Shown piece by piece: positions 19,906-27,932 of a DNA stretch of 64,000 nucleotides. Where the stretch lies: positions 248,001 to 312,000 of the forward strand of contig NZ_FXTE01000002.1 of NCBI RefSeq assembly GCF_900182615.1, in the 5' to 3' direction. The translations under genes and the position numbers were made by a program. Under the pieces are notes generated by a model. That model was not told the DNA's origin, searched no databases, and saw only the letters and a list, made by a program, of their open reading frames with translations. Within the stretch, counting starts at the first letter, position 1, and every line of letters starts with the position of its first letter. The stretch is from Ruegeria faecimaris (GTDB taxonomy: Bacteria; Pseudomonadota; Alphaproteobacteria; Rhodobacterales; Rhodobacteraceae).

Positions 19906-21710
19906 TCTTCTATCTCCAGAAAGCGTTTGGCCTCTTGGCGAACACGGGTGACAACGGTTTCCAGATGTTCGCCATCGAATTCACCTGTGTTGTCAGGGCT
20001 CAACCCGGCCAGAGCAGAGTCCACCATTGCCCGTCGAGCAGCCGGTGTCAGCTCTTTTGCCGGGTCAAGCGAAGTGATCATGCTGTTAATTGTAGCCTCA
20101 ACATCGCTACGTGTGAATGGTCCCAGCTCTTCCACCAATAGGCCGCTGCGCTGCGCGCCGTCGACAGCGCCGACATTGGCAAAACGCAGGGGCGACAGGC
20201 GATAGGTCTCATAGCCTGCGAGGATCAGGCGCAGATTCTCGGATGTGGGCAAGCATTTGGCGATGTGCTCGAACTGTACCTGGGCACGTGGTGAGAGCCC
20301 TTCGGGCGGGTTGTCGAAATAGATCCACCATGTTTGCCCTGCGGTTTTGGCGGCCTGATCCATGTCAGCAATCAGGGTCTCCGCGCGGCTGCCTTCGTAT
20401 GCAACATCGGTAGTCTGGGCGGCGGTTGTTCCAGCAGCAGCGTCTGGCGAGGCGACGGTCCCGTTGGCCTTCTCGGCAAGATCAGCAAGCAAATCGTCCG
20501 TATTCAGGGTCGGCCCCAATCGGATGCAACGATGTTGCGGCGCGGCGTTAGGTGCTTCTTGCATCAGCAGATAGGATTCCAGCATGTCATAGCTGAATCC
20601 GAGACCACGAATAGACGTCGTATCCTCGCGCCTGATCCAGATCCCACGCAGTTTGGATTTGGGATGATCCAGCATATGGGCAAGCCCGGTTACGAATTGG
20701 TTGCGGCCGATGATGATGGTTCCGTCAATGTCGCGGCTCAGCGACCACATGTCCCGCTGGTTCGAGTTCTTGCTGATCAGATCTTGGAAGTCGGGGTCAT
20801 CGTGGAACTGCTCGAAAGGGACAAGCCGTTTGGTCGTCTCCCATTTGCCCTGGTGGATGCCCAGAAACCTGAACTGGCTGTCAAAACCGGGGCCACCCGA
20901 TGACCCGCCGGATGTGTCGATGTCATGAGGGAACCGCTTGGCGCCAGGTTCTCGGTGCACTTTGCCGGGCATGAACCCCTTGGTGACACCTTCGGGGTAG
21001 TGGACCAATGTGAACAGGTCTGCACCCTCAAAATCGGGGGGATCGCCGGTCACATCGACACTGCCATAGGTATGCCCCAGCGGCAGGAATATCCGCAGCA
21101 GCGCGATATCCACCTCATCGCCCGGCGGCAGGTTCCCTGCCTTTTCACTGTCGTGATAGGGCCAGAGCTTTACGCATTTTGCCCGGTACCGCTTTTCGTC
21201 CGAGGCCAGTATTTCAAGCCGAGGGTCGACCCCGGCGGGCACGGCGTTTAGCGGGTCCAGAACATGGGCTGCGGTCAGCACCAGGTTTGGGGCCACAAAC
21301 GCGCCGGATCCTTCGAATGTGTTGTTGATCCAGATCTGACAGCGAAAGCTTTCCGCGCGCGGGGCAAAATCGCCCAATGCAGCAAAGTCGAACGAATTAT
21401 TCGCCGGTGTGCCGATCAGGGTGCCGTCAAACCGAGCGATGTTTTCGGCAAAAATCAGGTTACGGTCGCGCGGCACAGGGTCCGCGCCGCGCGCGCGCAG
21501 AAAATTGAGGAACTGTTTGACCTTCGCAGCGTCGACCAGAATTTCCAGCAAGACATCGGCAAGCGTTTCGCCGATATCTTCGTCTACACTTTCCTCGACG
21601 GCTTCATAATTCACCGGGTCATCAGGGTCGGGAAACAGCGCAGTCAAAGCATGACGCACAATCGGTTCATGCTTTCGGATTGCAATCCGGATATGCGCTG
21701 CATTCACCAT
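19902..21710 (-). CDS. Trypsin-like protease with helical N-terminal domain and possible pseudo-ATPase C-terminal domain
   Basis: A 602-residue protein in three parts. Residues 1-80 are an all-helical acidic domain, resembling in size and position the effector-associated (adaptor) domains of bacterial conflict systems. Residues 85-310 form a trypsin-fold protease with triad His149 (LVLTAAHV), Asp201 (EVDIALLRI) and Ser271 (GSSGGPG). Residues 350-600 contain alternating strands and helices: WWIYFDNPP could be a Walker B-like strand and LRLILAGYETYRL a following strand, but there is no P-loop, as in inactive STAND-like modules. A longer frame exists upstream inside the subtilase gene; the ATG at 21710, seven bases after that gene's stop, is preferred. 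It overlaps the NTPase start by four bases. Confidence 0.82.
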   Translation of the reverse strand: MVNAAHIRIAIRKHEPIVRHALTALFPDPDDPVNYEAVEESVDEDIGETLADVLLEILVDAAKVKQFLNFLRARGADPVPRDRNLIFAENIARFDGTLIGTPANNSFDFAALGDFAPRAESFRCQIWINNTFEGSGAFVAPNLVLTAAHVLDPLNAVPAGVDPRLEILASDEKRYRAKCVKLWPYHDSEKAGNLPPGDEVDIALLRIFLPLGHTYGSVDVTGDPPDFEGADLFTLVHYPEGVTKGFMPGKVHREPGAKRFPHDIDTSGGSSGGPGFDSQFRFLGIHQGKWETTKRLVPFEQFHDDPDFQDLISKNSNQRDMWSLSRDIDGTIIIGRNQFVTGLAHMLDHPKSKLRGIWIRREDTTSIRGLGFSYDMLESYLLMQEAPNAAPQHRCIRLGPTLNTDDLLADLAEKANGTVASPDAAAGTTAAQTTDVAYEGSRAETLIADMDQAAKTAGQTWWIYFDNPPEGLSPRAQVQFEHIAKCLPTSENLRLILAGYETYRLSPLRFANVGAVDGAQRSGLLVEELGPFTRSDVEATINSMITSLDPAKELTPAARRAMVDSALAGLSPDNTGEFDGEHLETVVTRVRQEAKRFLEIEE

Positions 21711-21717
21711 CCGTGGC

Positions 21718-23325
21718 TTATCCCATGCCCAAATAGGCGCTGAGGGCCGGTTTGTCCGACAATGCGGTGTCCAGCCCCGAGGTCGGGGCGTCTTCGCCAA
21801 CCATGGCCTCGGCCCCACCATCGCTTTCGGCGATGCGTTTGCGGGCCCCACGGCGATAGCTGAGCCAGATGATCTCATTGGCGTAATCGGCCATGTCAGG
21901 GGTAACCTCTCCGGCGGCGGTGCTGTCTGTTCCCGCAAGATGCGAGACCAGAATGTTCAATGTTGGGGTCGCATTCGGATCGGGTGCCGCCGGGCTTTCG
22001 GCGCCTGTGGGTAGCGGCGCGTCCAGGACCGCCTGAGCGTTGATGATGCCCGCGCCAAGATCGGTGGCCCCGTTCCAGACGGCTGGCTTGTTCATCCCGT
22101 GTTTGGCACAGTGCAACCACATCGCCTGAACGGTTGTTCCTGCATTCTGGGCCTTTTGCAACAGCGCCGCCCGACCGCCGTGATGCGCGACCCAAAGTGC
22201 AGCGACACCGCCTGTCATCGAGGTGGCAAGCGTGGTGCCCTGGCTGGCGCGGATACCCGAGTTTGGGTCGGTCGCCTTGTTCTTGGCCGCGCCCCAAACG
22301 TTTTCGCCATAGGCCGAAAAGCTGACCTCGGGGCCACGCCCAGTTTTGCGCCAGGGGCGTCTGTCGGGCTGCAGTGCAGCGACCGCTGTGCAGATTTCCA
22401 GTGATGCATAGGCGGCGGGAAAGACCACGTTCGGATAACAGTTGCCCGCCGCGCAGACGATGACCAGCCCGGCCTGTACCGCATTGCGCAGCGCCTGTTC
22501 GGTTGAAGAGACCCGCACCGGCCCGCCAAGCGCCATCACGATGACATCGGCGTTTTGGTTGACCGCATGAGAGATTGCCGCAGGAATACGCAGCTGTGTC
22601 ATGTCGATCACCGATTTGATCGCCCGGATTGGCAGAACCTTGGCCGCAGGGGCCGTACCGGTTATCGCCCCCGGCGAGGTGGTATCGCCATTCATATCGG
22701 CCCCGCCCCGCGATCCGACGACCGAGGTGACAAGCGTGCCATGACCAGGATGTTTTAGGACGCCGCCTGAAAACCGGTCACGCGCATCCCCGTTCCCTTC
22801 GACAAAATTCCACATGCCGTTGGTTTCGATCACGCCGGCCAGTTCGCTATGGTCGGAATAGCCCGTGTCGATCACCGCGACCTTGCTACCCTGACCCCGG
22901 GTGTGCTGCCAGGCCAGCGGTGTCTTGATCCGTTTGTGGTGCCAGCCATAGGGCCGAGAGTTGTCGCGCTTGGTTTCGCAGAAACTGAGAAAGCTTTCCG
23001 TACCCACATGTGCAGCCCCGTACAGGCTGTCTGGCAAGACCGGGTTGGCCTCGGCTAAGTCCAGCGCCATACGGAGGGCACGGCCAAATGCAAAAACCTC
23101 ACGCTCTTGGCCTTTTGGATCGATCTCGGGGAATTCAACAAAGAAAAATCGATCCGCATCTGCGTCGAAGACCGCTTGGGTACTGGTGGCAACATCAGGA
23201 AGTGCACTACCCACACGTTCTTGAATAGCCGACAACGATTGCGGTGTATCCGAGACCACTTCAATGACTAGCGGATCGCCGTCGAGCGAGACATCGGACC
23301 TTGTTAGGGCGTCATATTCCTGCAT
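21718..23325 (-). CDS. Subtilisin-like (S8) peptidase with Thr at the nucleophile position
   Basis: A 535-residue S8-family protein. After a roughly 120-residue N-terminal region comes the subtilase domain with Asp153 (VAVIDTGYSDH), His195 (HPGHGTLV) and the oxyanion Asn295 (CAAGNC). The nucleophile box, usually GTSxA, reads GTTLATSMTGGVAAL, so position 365 is Thr instead of Ser. The protein is thus either a pseudo-protease, a Thr-nucleophile enzyme or a scaffold. There is no signal peptide. The C-terminal 100 residues are low-complexity and then helical. The start at MQEYDALTR overlaps the DUF2182 gene by 14 bases. It sits between the copper genes and the trypsin gene. Confidence 0.85.
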   Translation of the reverse strand: MQEYDALTRSDVSLDGDPLVIEVVSDTPQSLSAIQERVGSALPDVATSTQAVFDADADRFFFVEFPEIDPKGQEREVFAFGRALRMALDLAEANPVLPDSLYGAAHVGTESFLSFCETKRDNSRPYGWHHKRIKTPLAWQHTRGQGSKVAVIDTGYSDHSELAGVIETNGMWNFVEGNGDARDRFSGGVLKHPGHGTLVTSVVGSRGGADMNGDTTSPGAITGTAPAAKVLPIRAIKSVIDMTQLRIPAAISHAVNQNADVIVMALGGPVRVSSTEQALRNAVQAGLVIVCAAGNCYPNVVFPAAYASLEICTAVAALQPDRRPWRKTGRGPEVSFSAYGENVWGAAKNKATDPNSGIRASQGTTLATSMTGGVAALWVAHHGGRAALLQKAQNAGTTVQAMWLHCAKHGMNKPAVWNGATDLGAGIINAQAVLDAPLPTGAESPAAPDPNATPTLNILVSHLAGTDSTAAGEVTPDMADYANEIIWLSYRRGARKRIAESDGGAEAMVGEDAPTSGLDTALSDKPALSAYLGMG

Positions 23326-24013
23326 GGCAAATATCCTTATACAAAAGCAAAAGATGGTGGGGCGCATGGGCCAACGCCGTAAGCGCCAGCGCGGTCAGCA
23401 ACAGGGTGAATGCGCTGGCGCGGGGGTCGGGGCGAAGAACGGCGCGCTCCGACAGGATGATCACTGTCAAAAAGATCATGACGGCAAAGTCGTGGGTCCC
23501 CAGCATGACAAGCATCATCGGCAAGCAAGAGGTGATGCAATCGCGCGCATAGGTCAGCCCAAAGATCAGCACATCGCGGTCGGCACTTGGACCAAAGGCG
23601 GCCAGGACCGGACGGCTGTGGCATTTCCTTAATGCGCTGCGTTTTTGCGGGCTGAACTGCCATACTGCGGCGCACAGGCAAGCCAACGGTGCAAACACGG
23701 TTTGGTGCAGAACCGGCGCCAGAAGAAACGCAGCAAGCGCGCCTGCGACCAGCCAGGCCAACAGATATGGCAGAACAAACAGAAGTGCCGCGCGTGATCT
23801 TCGATCTGCGAAGCTGCGCGCGCGGACATGTGCGATCTGCGGAACAAGCGTTGGAAGCATCATCGCCAGAACCATCGCCGGCCAATGCAATGAGGGCGCG
23901 GGCACCAAAGCAAGCCAAAGCCATGCAAGCGCGGCCACGCCAAGTGTCGTGCGTATTTCGATATCGGCCCGTCCAAACAGGCGAGGGCGATCTATTCCGG
24001 TAGCCGACGCCAT
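23312..24013 (-). CDS. DUF2182 predicted metal-binding integral membrane protein
   Basis: A 233-residue membrane protein with about five hydrophobic segments. It shows the DUF2182 signatures: MMLPTLVP with a following His, WQFSPQKRSALRKCHS, and a C-x3-C near-membrane motif (CITSCLPMMLVM). The family is described as a predicted metal-binding membrane protein and its biochemical role is not settled. The start lies six bases after the tyrosinase stop and the end overlaps the subtilase gene, so it is certainly in the same transcript. Pairing with a type-3 copper enzyme suggests a part in copper supply or in membrane coupling of the system, which is inference. Confidence 0.85.
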   Translation of the reverse strand: MASATGIDRPRLFGRADIEIRTTLGVAALAWLWLALVPAPSLHWPAMVLAMMLPTLVPQIAHVRARSFADRRSRAALLFVLPYLLAWLVAGALAAFLLAPVLHQTVFAPLACLCAAVWQFSPQKRSALRKCHSRPVLAAFGPSADRDVLIFGLTYARDCITSCLPMMLVMLGTHDFAVMIFLTVIILSERAVLRPDPRASAFTLLLTALALTALAHAPHHLLLLYKDICHAGI

Positions 24014-24019
24014 GGGCGA

Positions 24020-25447
24020 TCAGTCGAAATAAAGGTTTATGCGGCCGATCTCAATGTCTGGCTGCTGTTCTGTTGGGGCGATCTGTTCCAACCCTGGTAC
24101 TTGGCCAAAGGCCTCGCTGTCATCAAACATCCGTTGAAACCGGATTTGCAACCTGTTGGCGTCGCCTTGGCTCAGCCCCAGTGCAAAGGCCAGCTTTGTG
24201 ATCTCGTAAGTCACCGCAAGGCCGTTGCCGCCATGTGGGCCGTCCGGGTTGCTTGCCTGTTCAAGGCCAAACGGCGACAAGGTGCCGATAATCGCTGGCG
24301 GCAAAGCGTCATCCGGAAGATCCAGCATGACGCGGTAAGATCCGGGCATGCCACGGCCCTTGATCCCCTCAAGATGCAGGTGAACGCGCCGGGTGGTGCC
24401 GGGGGCCTCGGCGCCGGAAATCAACGCGACTGAAGTGTCGAGCTTTACGCCGGCAGTGGTCATTGCACCACGCAACTTGACCGGAGCTTCGCTTGCGCCG
24501 GCAAGCTCGGGTTCCTTGCCTGCCATGACGAACTCCTCTGCTGGAATGGCGGGTTCTACTGCTGGTGGAACGCCGTCATATTGAAACCCGTGCAGGACGC
24601 TTGTGCTGTCCAGCATTTCTTCGCTGTTGAAGGTGAATGCCGCGCCATCGCCATCATGCATCGAGAATGTTTGGCCTGTGCGCCACAGTGGCGAGGGTGG
24701 GGAGACATGGCTCGGGTCGGCGTTGCGCCAGACTTCCCATAGCCGATCAATGTTGCAATGGTGCAGCCAGAAAATCGGATCAAAGGCTGCAGTGGCCGGA
24801 TTTGCCATAAAACCGCCAGAGCCCCCAATCCAAACGTGTATGTCGTTATGGGGCGTGCTTTCCAATGCGCCATTGTCCCCACCGCCGGGGTGAAACCCGG
24901 TTTGCGGGCCACCAAACCCTGATGAGAATCCGGGCGTATCATTGGTGAAATCTTCATGATCCAACGCATCCAGCGACACCACGTCGTCCGGAAATCCGAA
25001 ATCTCCATTCACCACTACACGTCGGCGGGAAAACAGGAAGTTGCGCGTGCCGTCTGACTTGGTCGGCTCACGGAACGCCACAGGAAGGCGGCGCGCATTC
25101 GGGTTTTCTGACAGGGGTTGGGAATAGTCCCAATAAGGCAGCGCCCAATCCTGCGGCCCGCCCAGATCGGCGACGGCTTTGCCGACGACGGCCTCAAATG
25201 CGGTGATATATCCGCGGTGCCAGGGCAGGAAGAACCAGCTTTGGTGCTGGCATTGGTTCCAGAATTGTCCGGAACCGGGAATGTCCGGAAAATTCTGCGG
25301 CTGCCCATGAACTGCGCCCATGAAAAACCACGATGTCGGGTCTTCCAGATCTCGGTCCCAGAGAGCTTCGACAGCACGCTCATACCAGATCAGAGTTTCG
25401 TCGTTGGCTGGCAGGGTCCAAACGTTTTTGCGGATTCTTGTGGCCAT
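24020..25447 (-). CDS. Tyrosinase-family copper oxidase with C-terminal extension
   Basis: A 475-residue type-3 copper protein, expected to hydroxylate monophenols or oxidise o-diphenols to reactive quinones with O2. CuA ligands are H47, H68 (QCQHQSW) and H77 (LPWHRGY). CuB ligands are H200 and H204 (HNDIHVWIGG) and one of H229/H230 in DPIFWLHHCNIDRLW. The core ends near residue 250, and about 220 further residues follow, which is longer than small bacterial tyrosinases. In plant and fungal enzymes such extensions cover the active site and are removed by proteases. There is no secretion signal. GAGGT precedes the ATG. It is the first gene of the six-gene minus-strand cluster. Confidence 0.92.
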   Translation of the reverse strand: MATRIRKNVWTLPANDETLIWYERAVEALWDRDLEDPTSWFFMGAVHGQPQNFPDIPGSGQFWNQCQHQSWFFLPWHRGYITAFEAVVGKAVADLGGPQDWALPYWDYSQPLSENPNARRLPVAFREPTKSDGTRNFLFSRRRVVVNGDFGFPDDVVSLDALDHEDFTNDTPGFSSGFGGPQTGFHPGGGDNGALESTPHNDIHVWIGGSGGFMANPATAAFDPIFWLHHCNIDRLWEVWRNADPSHVSPPSPLWRTGQTFSMHDGDGAAFTFNSEEMLDSTSVLHGFQYDGVPPAVEPAIPAEEFVMAGKEPELAGASEAPVKLRGAMTTAGVKLDTSVALISGAEAPGTTRRVHLHLEGIKGRGMPGSYRVMLDLPDDALPPAIIGTLSPFGLEQASNPDGPHGGNGLAVTYEITKLAFALGLSQGDANRLQIRFQRMFDDSEAFGQVPGLEQIAPTEQQPDIEIGRINLYFD

Positions 25448-25752
25448 AACAATACCTCAAACTGCAAATAAATCTTGGAATCTAATAATGCGCCGAGTGT
25501 AACACTTGCGTGGTTTTATGTTAACCAAAATGAATCCAAGCCATAGCAGGGTAGGCCTAGACAGGTGTTGACAGTGCCGATGTGCGTTTCCCAGATAAGG
25601 TGATTTCAGAGTGACGCGCGGCCTTTCGCTTGCATTCTAAGTCAGAGGCGCCAGTTACTGTTTATTTGTGAATTGGACGGCCGCAGCTGCAGTGGGCACA
25701 CTTGCCGAGTACCCGAAAACAAGGGTGAATTCACGTAACTGTGAAATAATTC
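25448..25752. other. Divergent promoter region between tyrosinase operon and iolG
   Basis: A 305-base stretch without a gene, noticeably AT-richer than its surroundings. It should hold the promoter of the minus-strand six-gene cluster on its left side and the iolG promoter on its right side, just before the LacI-type operator at 25753. I could not define -35/-10 boxes with confidence, and no repeat of the tRNA-Arg 3' end was found here. Confidence 0.5.
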
Positions 25753-25768
25753 TTGCAACCGGTTGCAA
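25753..25768. promoter_or_regulatory. LacI-family operator upstream of iolG
   Basis: A perfect 16-base palindrome, TTGCAACCGGTTGCAA, lies 44 bases upstream of the iolG start. It has the even length and central CG typical of LacI/GalR operators. Near-identical copies lie at 26806, 38292 and 41680, all in the inositol region, and the last is upstream of the LacI-type regulator itself. Confidence 0.85.
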
Positions 25769-25812
25769 AGAGAATCATTGTGGTGTCGAAAAAAGGGAAT
25801 CGGGGGCGCGGG

Positions 25813-26826
25813 ATGCTAAAAGTAGGATTGCTGGGGGCTGGGCGCATTGGGCGTGTTCACGCGCAGGCTATTGCAGCGCATCCTTACAGTGAACTGAGCG
25901 CGGTGTCTGATGCACTGCCCGAAGCTTCGGCGCGTTTGGCTGAGGAATTCGGGGCCAATGCGCGACAGTCACAAGAGATTATTTCCGATCCTTCGATAAA
26001 TGCGGTGCTGATCGCCACGCCGACGGATACGCATTCCGACCTGATCGAAGCGGCCACCCAAGCCGGGAAAGCGGTATTGTGCGAGAAGCCGGTTGATTTG
26101 AGCCTTGAGAGGGCTTTTGCCTGTCAATCCGTTTCAAAAGCCACCGGCCAACCTGTCATGGTCGGTTTCAATCGTCGATTCGACCCGAATTTTGCTGCTT
26201 TGAAGGCTGCGTTTGAGGCTGGTGAGGTCGGCAAGGCCGAGTTGTTGTCCATTACATCTTTCGACCCAGCGCCGCCACCGGTGAGCTATGTCAAAGTATC
26301 AGGAGGGCTGTTTCGGGACATGATGATTCATGATTTCGACATGGCGAACTTCCTGATGGGTGACCTGCCGGAAGTAATCTCGGCAGTGGGCACATCGGTT
26401 GTTGACCCCGAAATCGGTGCCGCAGGTGATGTGGACACGGCGGTCGTGACAATGACTTATGCAGATGGCCGGATCGCTGTGATCAAAAACTCTCGGCGTG
26501 CGGCTTATGGGTATGATCAGAGGGTTGAACTGCTGGGATCAGAAGGGATGCTTCAGGCGCAAAATATCCTTGAAAACTCAGTGGTTAAGTCAACTTCGAA
26601 TGGCGTGACCGGTGCCAAGCCGACTTACTTTTTCCTTGAACGCTACATGTCTGCCTATCGCGCAGAATGGGATGCATTCGTTAGGTCAGTAAATTCTGGA
26701 TCAGGGGTGCCTGTAACTCTGGACGACGGTGTCGCCGCGCTTGCTATGGCCGAGGCCGCAACCCGTTCTGCGCAGTCCGGACAGTCGATGGTTTTGGCCA
26801 AAGTTTTGAAACCGGTTGCAAAATGA
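25813..26826 (+). CDS. iolG: myo-Inositol 2-dehydrogenase
   Basis: A 337-residue Gfo/Idh/MocA oxidoreductase that oxidises myo-inositol to scyllo-inosose with NAD+, the entry step of the pathway. The Rossmann motif GLLGAGRIGRVHA is at the N-terminus, the catalytic CEKPVDLS follows, and DMMIHDFDMANFLMG carries the catalytic Asp/His pair. The start chosen, MLKVGLLGAG, places the Rossmann strand at residue 2; an upstream in-frame extension would run through the operator. It is the first gene of a plus-strand unit that continues with the inositol importer and iolD-iolE. Confidence 0.9.
   Translation: MLKVGLLGAGRIGRVHAQAIAAHPYSELSAVSDALPEASARLAEEFGANARQSQEIISDPSINAVLIATPTDTHSDLIEAATQAGKAVLCEKPVDLSLERAFACQSVSKATGQPVMVGFNRRFDPNFAALKAAFEAGEVGKAELLSITSFDPAPPPVSYVKVSGGLFRDMMIHDFDMANFLMGDLPEVISAVGTSVVDPEIGAAGDVDTAVVTMTYADGRIAVIKNSRRAAYGYDQRVELLGSEGMLQAQNILENSVVKSTSNGVTGAKPTYFFLERYMSAYRAEWDAFVRSVNSGSGVPVTLDDGVAALAMAEAATRSAQSGQSMVLAKVLKPVAK
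26806..26821. promoter_or_regulatory. LacI-family operator before the inositol importer
   Basis: TTGAAACCGGTTGCAA differs at one base from the perfect palindrome at 25753. It overlaps the last codons of iolG, 122 bases ahead of the binding-protein gene. This suggests either a second regulated promoter for the importer or a looping partner for the upstream site. Confidence 0.7.
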
Positions 26827-26851
26827 TCGGATATGCGGAAACTTGGGGCAG

Positions 26852-26914
26852 CTTCGCCCCGGATCGGGGCGAAGAAGATTCGGTTTAATCGGAAGATTGG
26901 GGCCAAGACCCCAA
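26852..26914 (+). other. Two tandem hairpins between iolG and the importer
   Basis: CTTCGCCCC (26852-26860) pairs with GGGGCGAAG (26866-26874), giving a nine-base stem. TTGGGG (26897-26902) pairs with CCCCAA (26909-26914), giving a second. They lie between iolG and the binding-protein gene, with no T-run, so they more likely act as mRNA processing or stability elements than as full terminators. Confidence 0.5.
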
Positions 26915-26943
26915 CACACTGTTCAAACGGGAGGAGAAACCAT

Positions 26944-27864
26944 ATGAATAATTTCTTTAAAGGCGCACTGGCAGCTGGTGCACTGGCGATGGCCACGCCT
27001 GCATTCGCGCAGGAGATAGTCGTTGTGTCTCATGGTCAGGCCAATGACGCCTTCTGGAACGTCGTGAAAAACGGCGTTGAGCAAGCGGGCAAGGATGTCG
27101 GCGTGAACGTGGAATACCGCGCACCCGAGACCTTTGACATGGTTGCGATGTCACAGCTGATCGACGCCGCCGTGAACCAGGAACCGGACGGGTTGATTGT
27201 CTCGATCCCGGATGCCGATGCGCTTGGCCCGTCAATCGAACGTGCTGTTGCTGCCGGAATTCCAGTGATCTCGATCAACTCGGGTTCGGACGTGTCCAAA
27301 CAGCTGGGCGCATTGCTGCATGTCGGTCAGGACGAGTTTGATGCGGGCAAGGCCGCAGGCGAAAAGCTGGCTTCGATGGGTGGCGCGAATGCGATCTGTG
27401 TGAACCACGAAGTCGGAAACGTGGCGCTTGACCTGCGTTGCGCCGGTTTTGCCGAAGGCTTTGGTGGCAGCGTAGAAGTTCTGCCGACCTCGAACGATCC
27501 TTCAGAAATCGAAGCGAAGGTCTCGGCCGCTCTGGCCGCGAATGACGCTGTCGACACAGTCATGGCGCTGGGTGCAAGTTCGGCTGGTGAACCCACGGTA
27601 GCGGCTGTGAAAGCATCGGGCCGTGATGTGAACGTGGCCTCGTTCGACCTGTCTGCGAACTTCCTGCAGTCCATCGCCGATGGAGATGCGGCATTTGCCA
27701 TCGACCAGCAGCAGTATCTGCAAGGCTATCTGTCAGTGAACTTCATGGGCCTGCATGCCAAATACGGCCTGATGCCAGGTGGCAACGTGCCATCGGGTCC
27801 GAACCTGATCACACAGGACAAGGCAGCCCAGGTTATCGACCTGTCGGCACAGGGTATCCGCTGA
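26944..27864 (+). CDS. Inositol-type sugar ABC transporter, periplasmic binding protein
   Basis: A 306-residue solute-binding protein of the ribose/galactose (CUT2) class, with a Sec signal peptide ending at ATPAFA-QE, so it is periplasmic. The mature part begins EIVVVSHGQANDAFW, the usual strand and ligand loop of this class. A sugar ABC importer embedded between iolG and iolD is most likely specific for myo-inositol, like the IbpA/IatP/IatA system of Caulobacter; this is inferred from context. The start is set by GGGAGGAG ahead of ATG; upstream codons in the same frame do not form a signal peptide. A hairpin follows the stop. Confidence 0.88.
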   Translation: MNNFFKGALAAGALAMATPAFAQEIVVVSHGQANDAFWNVVKNGVEQAGKDVGVNVEYRAPETFDMVAMSQLIDAAVNQEPDGLIVSIPDADALGPSIERAVAAGIPVISINSGSDVSKQLGALLHVGQDEFDAGKAAGEKLASMGGANAICVNHEVGNVALDLRCAGFAEGFGGSVEVLPTSNDPSEIEAKVSAALAANDAVDTVMALGASSAGEPTVAAVKASGRDVNVASFDLSANFLQSIADGDAAFAIDQQQYLQGYLSVNFMGLHAKYGLMPGGNVPSGPNLITQDKAAQVIDLSAQGIR

Positions 27865-27887
27865 TCCGTTTGGGACAGTGAAAAACA

Positions 27888-27912
27888 GAAACGGCGCCAG
27901 GTGCGCCGTTTC
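27888..27912 (+). other. Intercistronic hairpin after the binding-protein gene
   Basis: GAAACGGCGC (27888-27897) pairs perfectly with GCGCCGTTTC (27903-27912) around loop CAGGT. There is no T-run, so readthrough to the permease is expected. Stems in this position often protect the binding-protein message from 3' decay and so raise its level relative to the membrane components. Confidence 0.65.
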
Positions 27913-27932
27913 AACCGAATTGGGAGGGAAAC

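Noticed and set aside
14712-25812. Attachment-site duplication of the tRNA-Arg 3' end bounding an island
   Set aside because: No second copy of the T-arm and acceptor sequence was found on reading 25448-25812, and no integrase is present.
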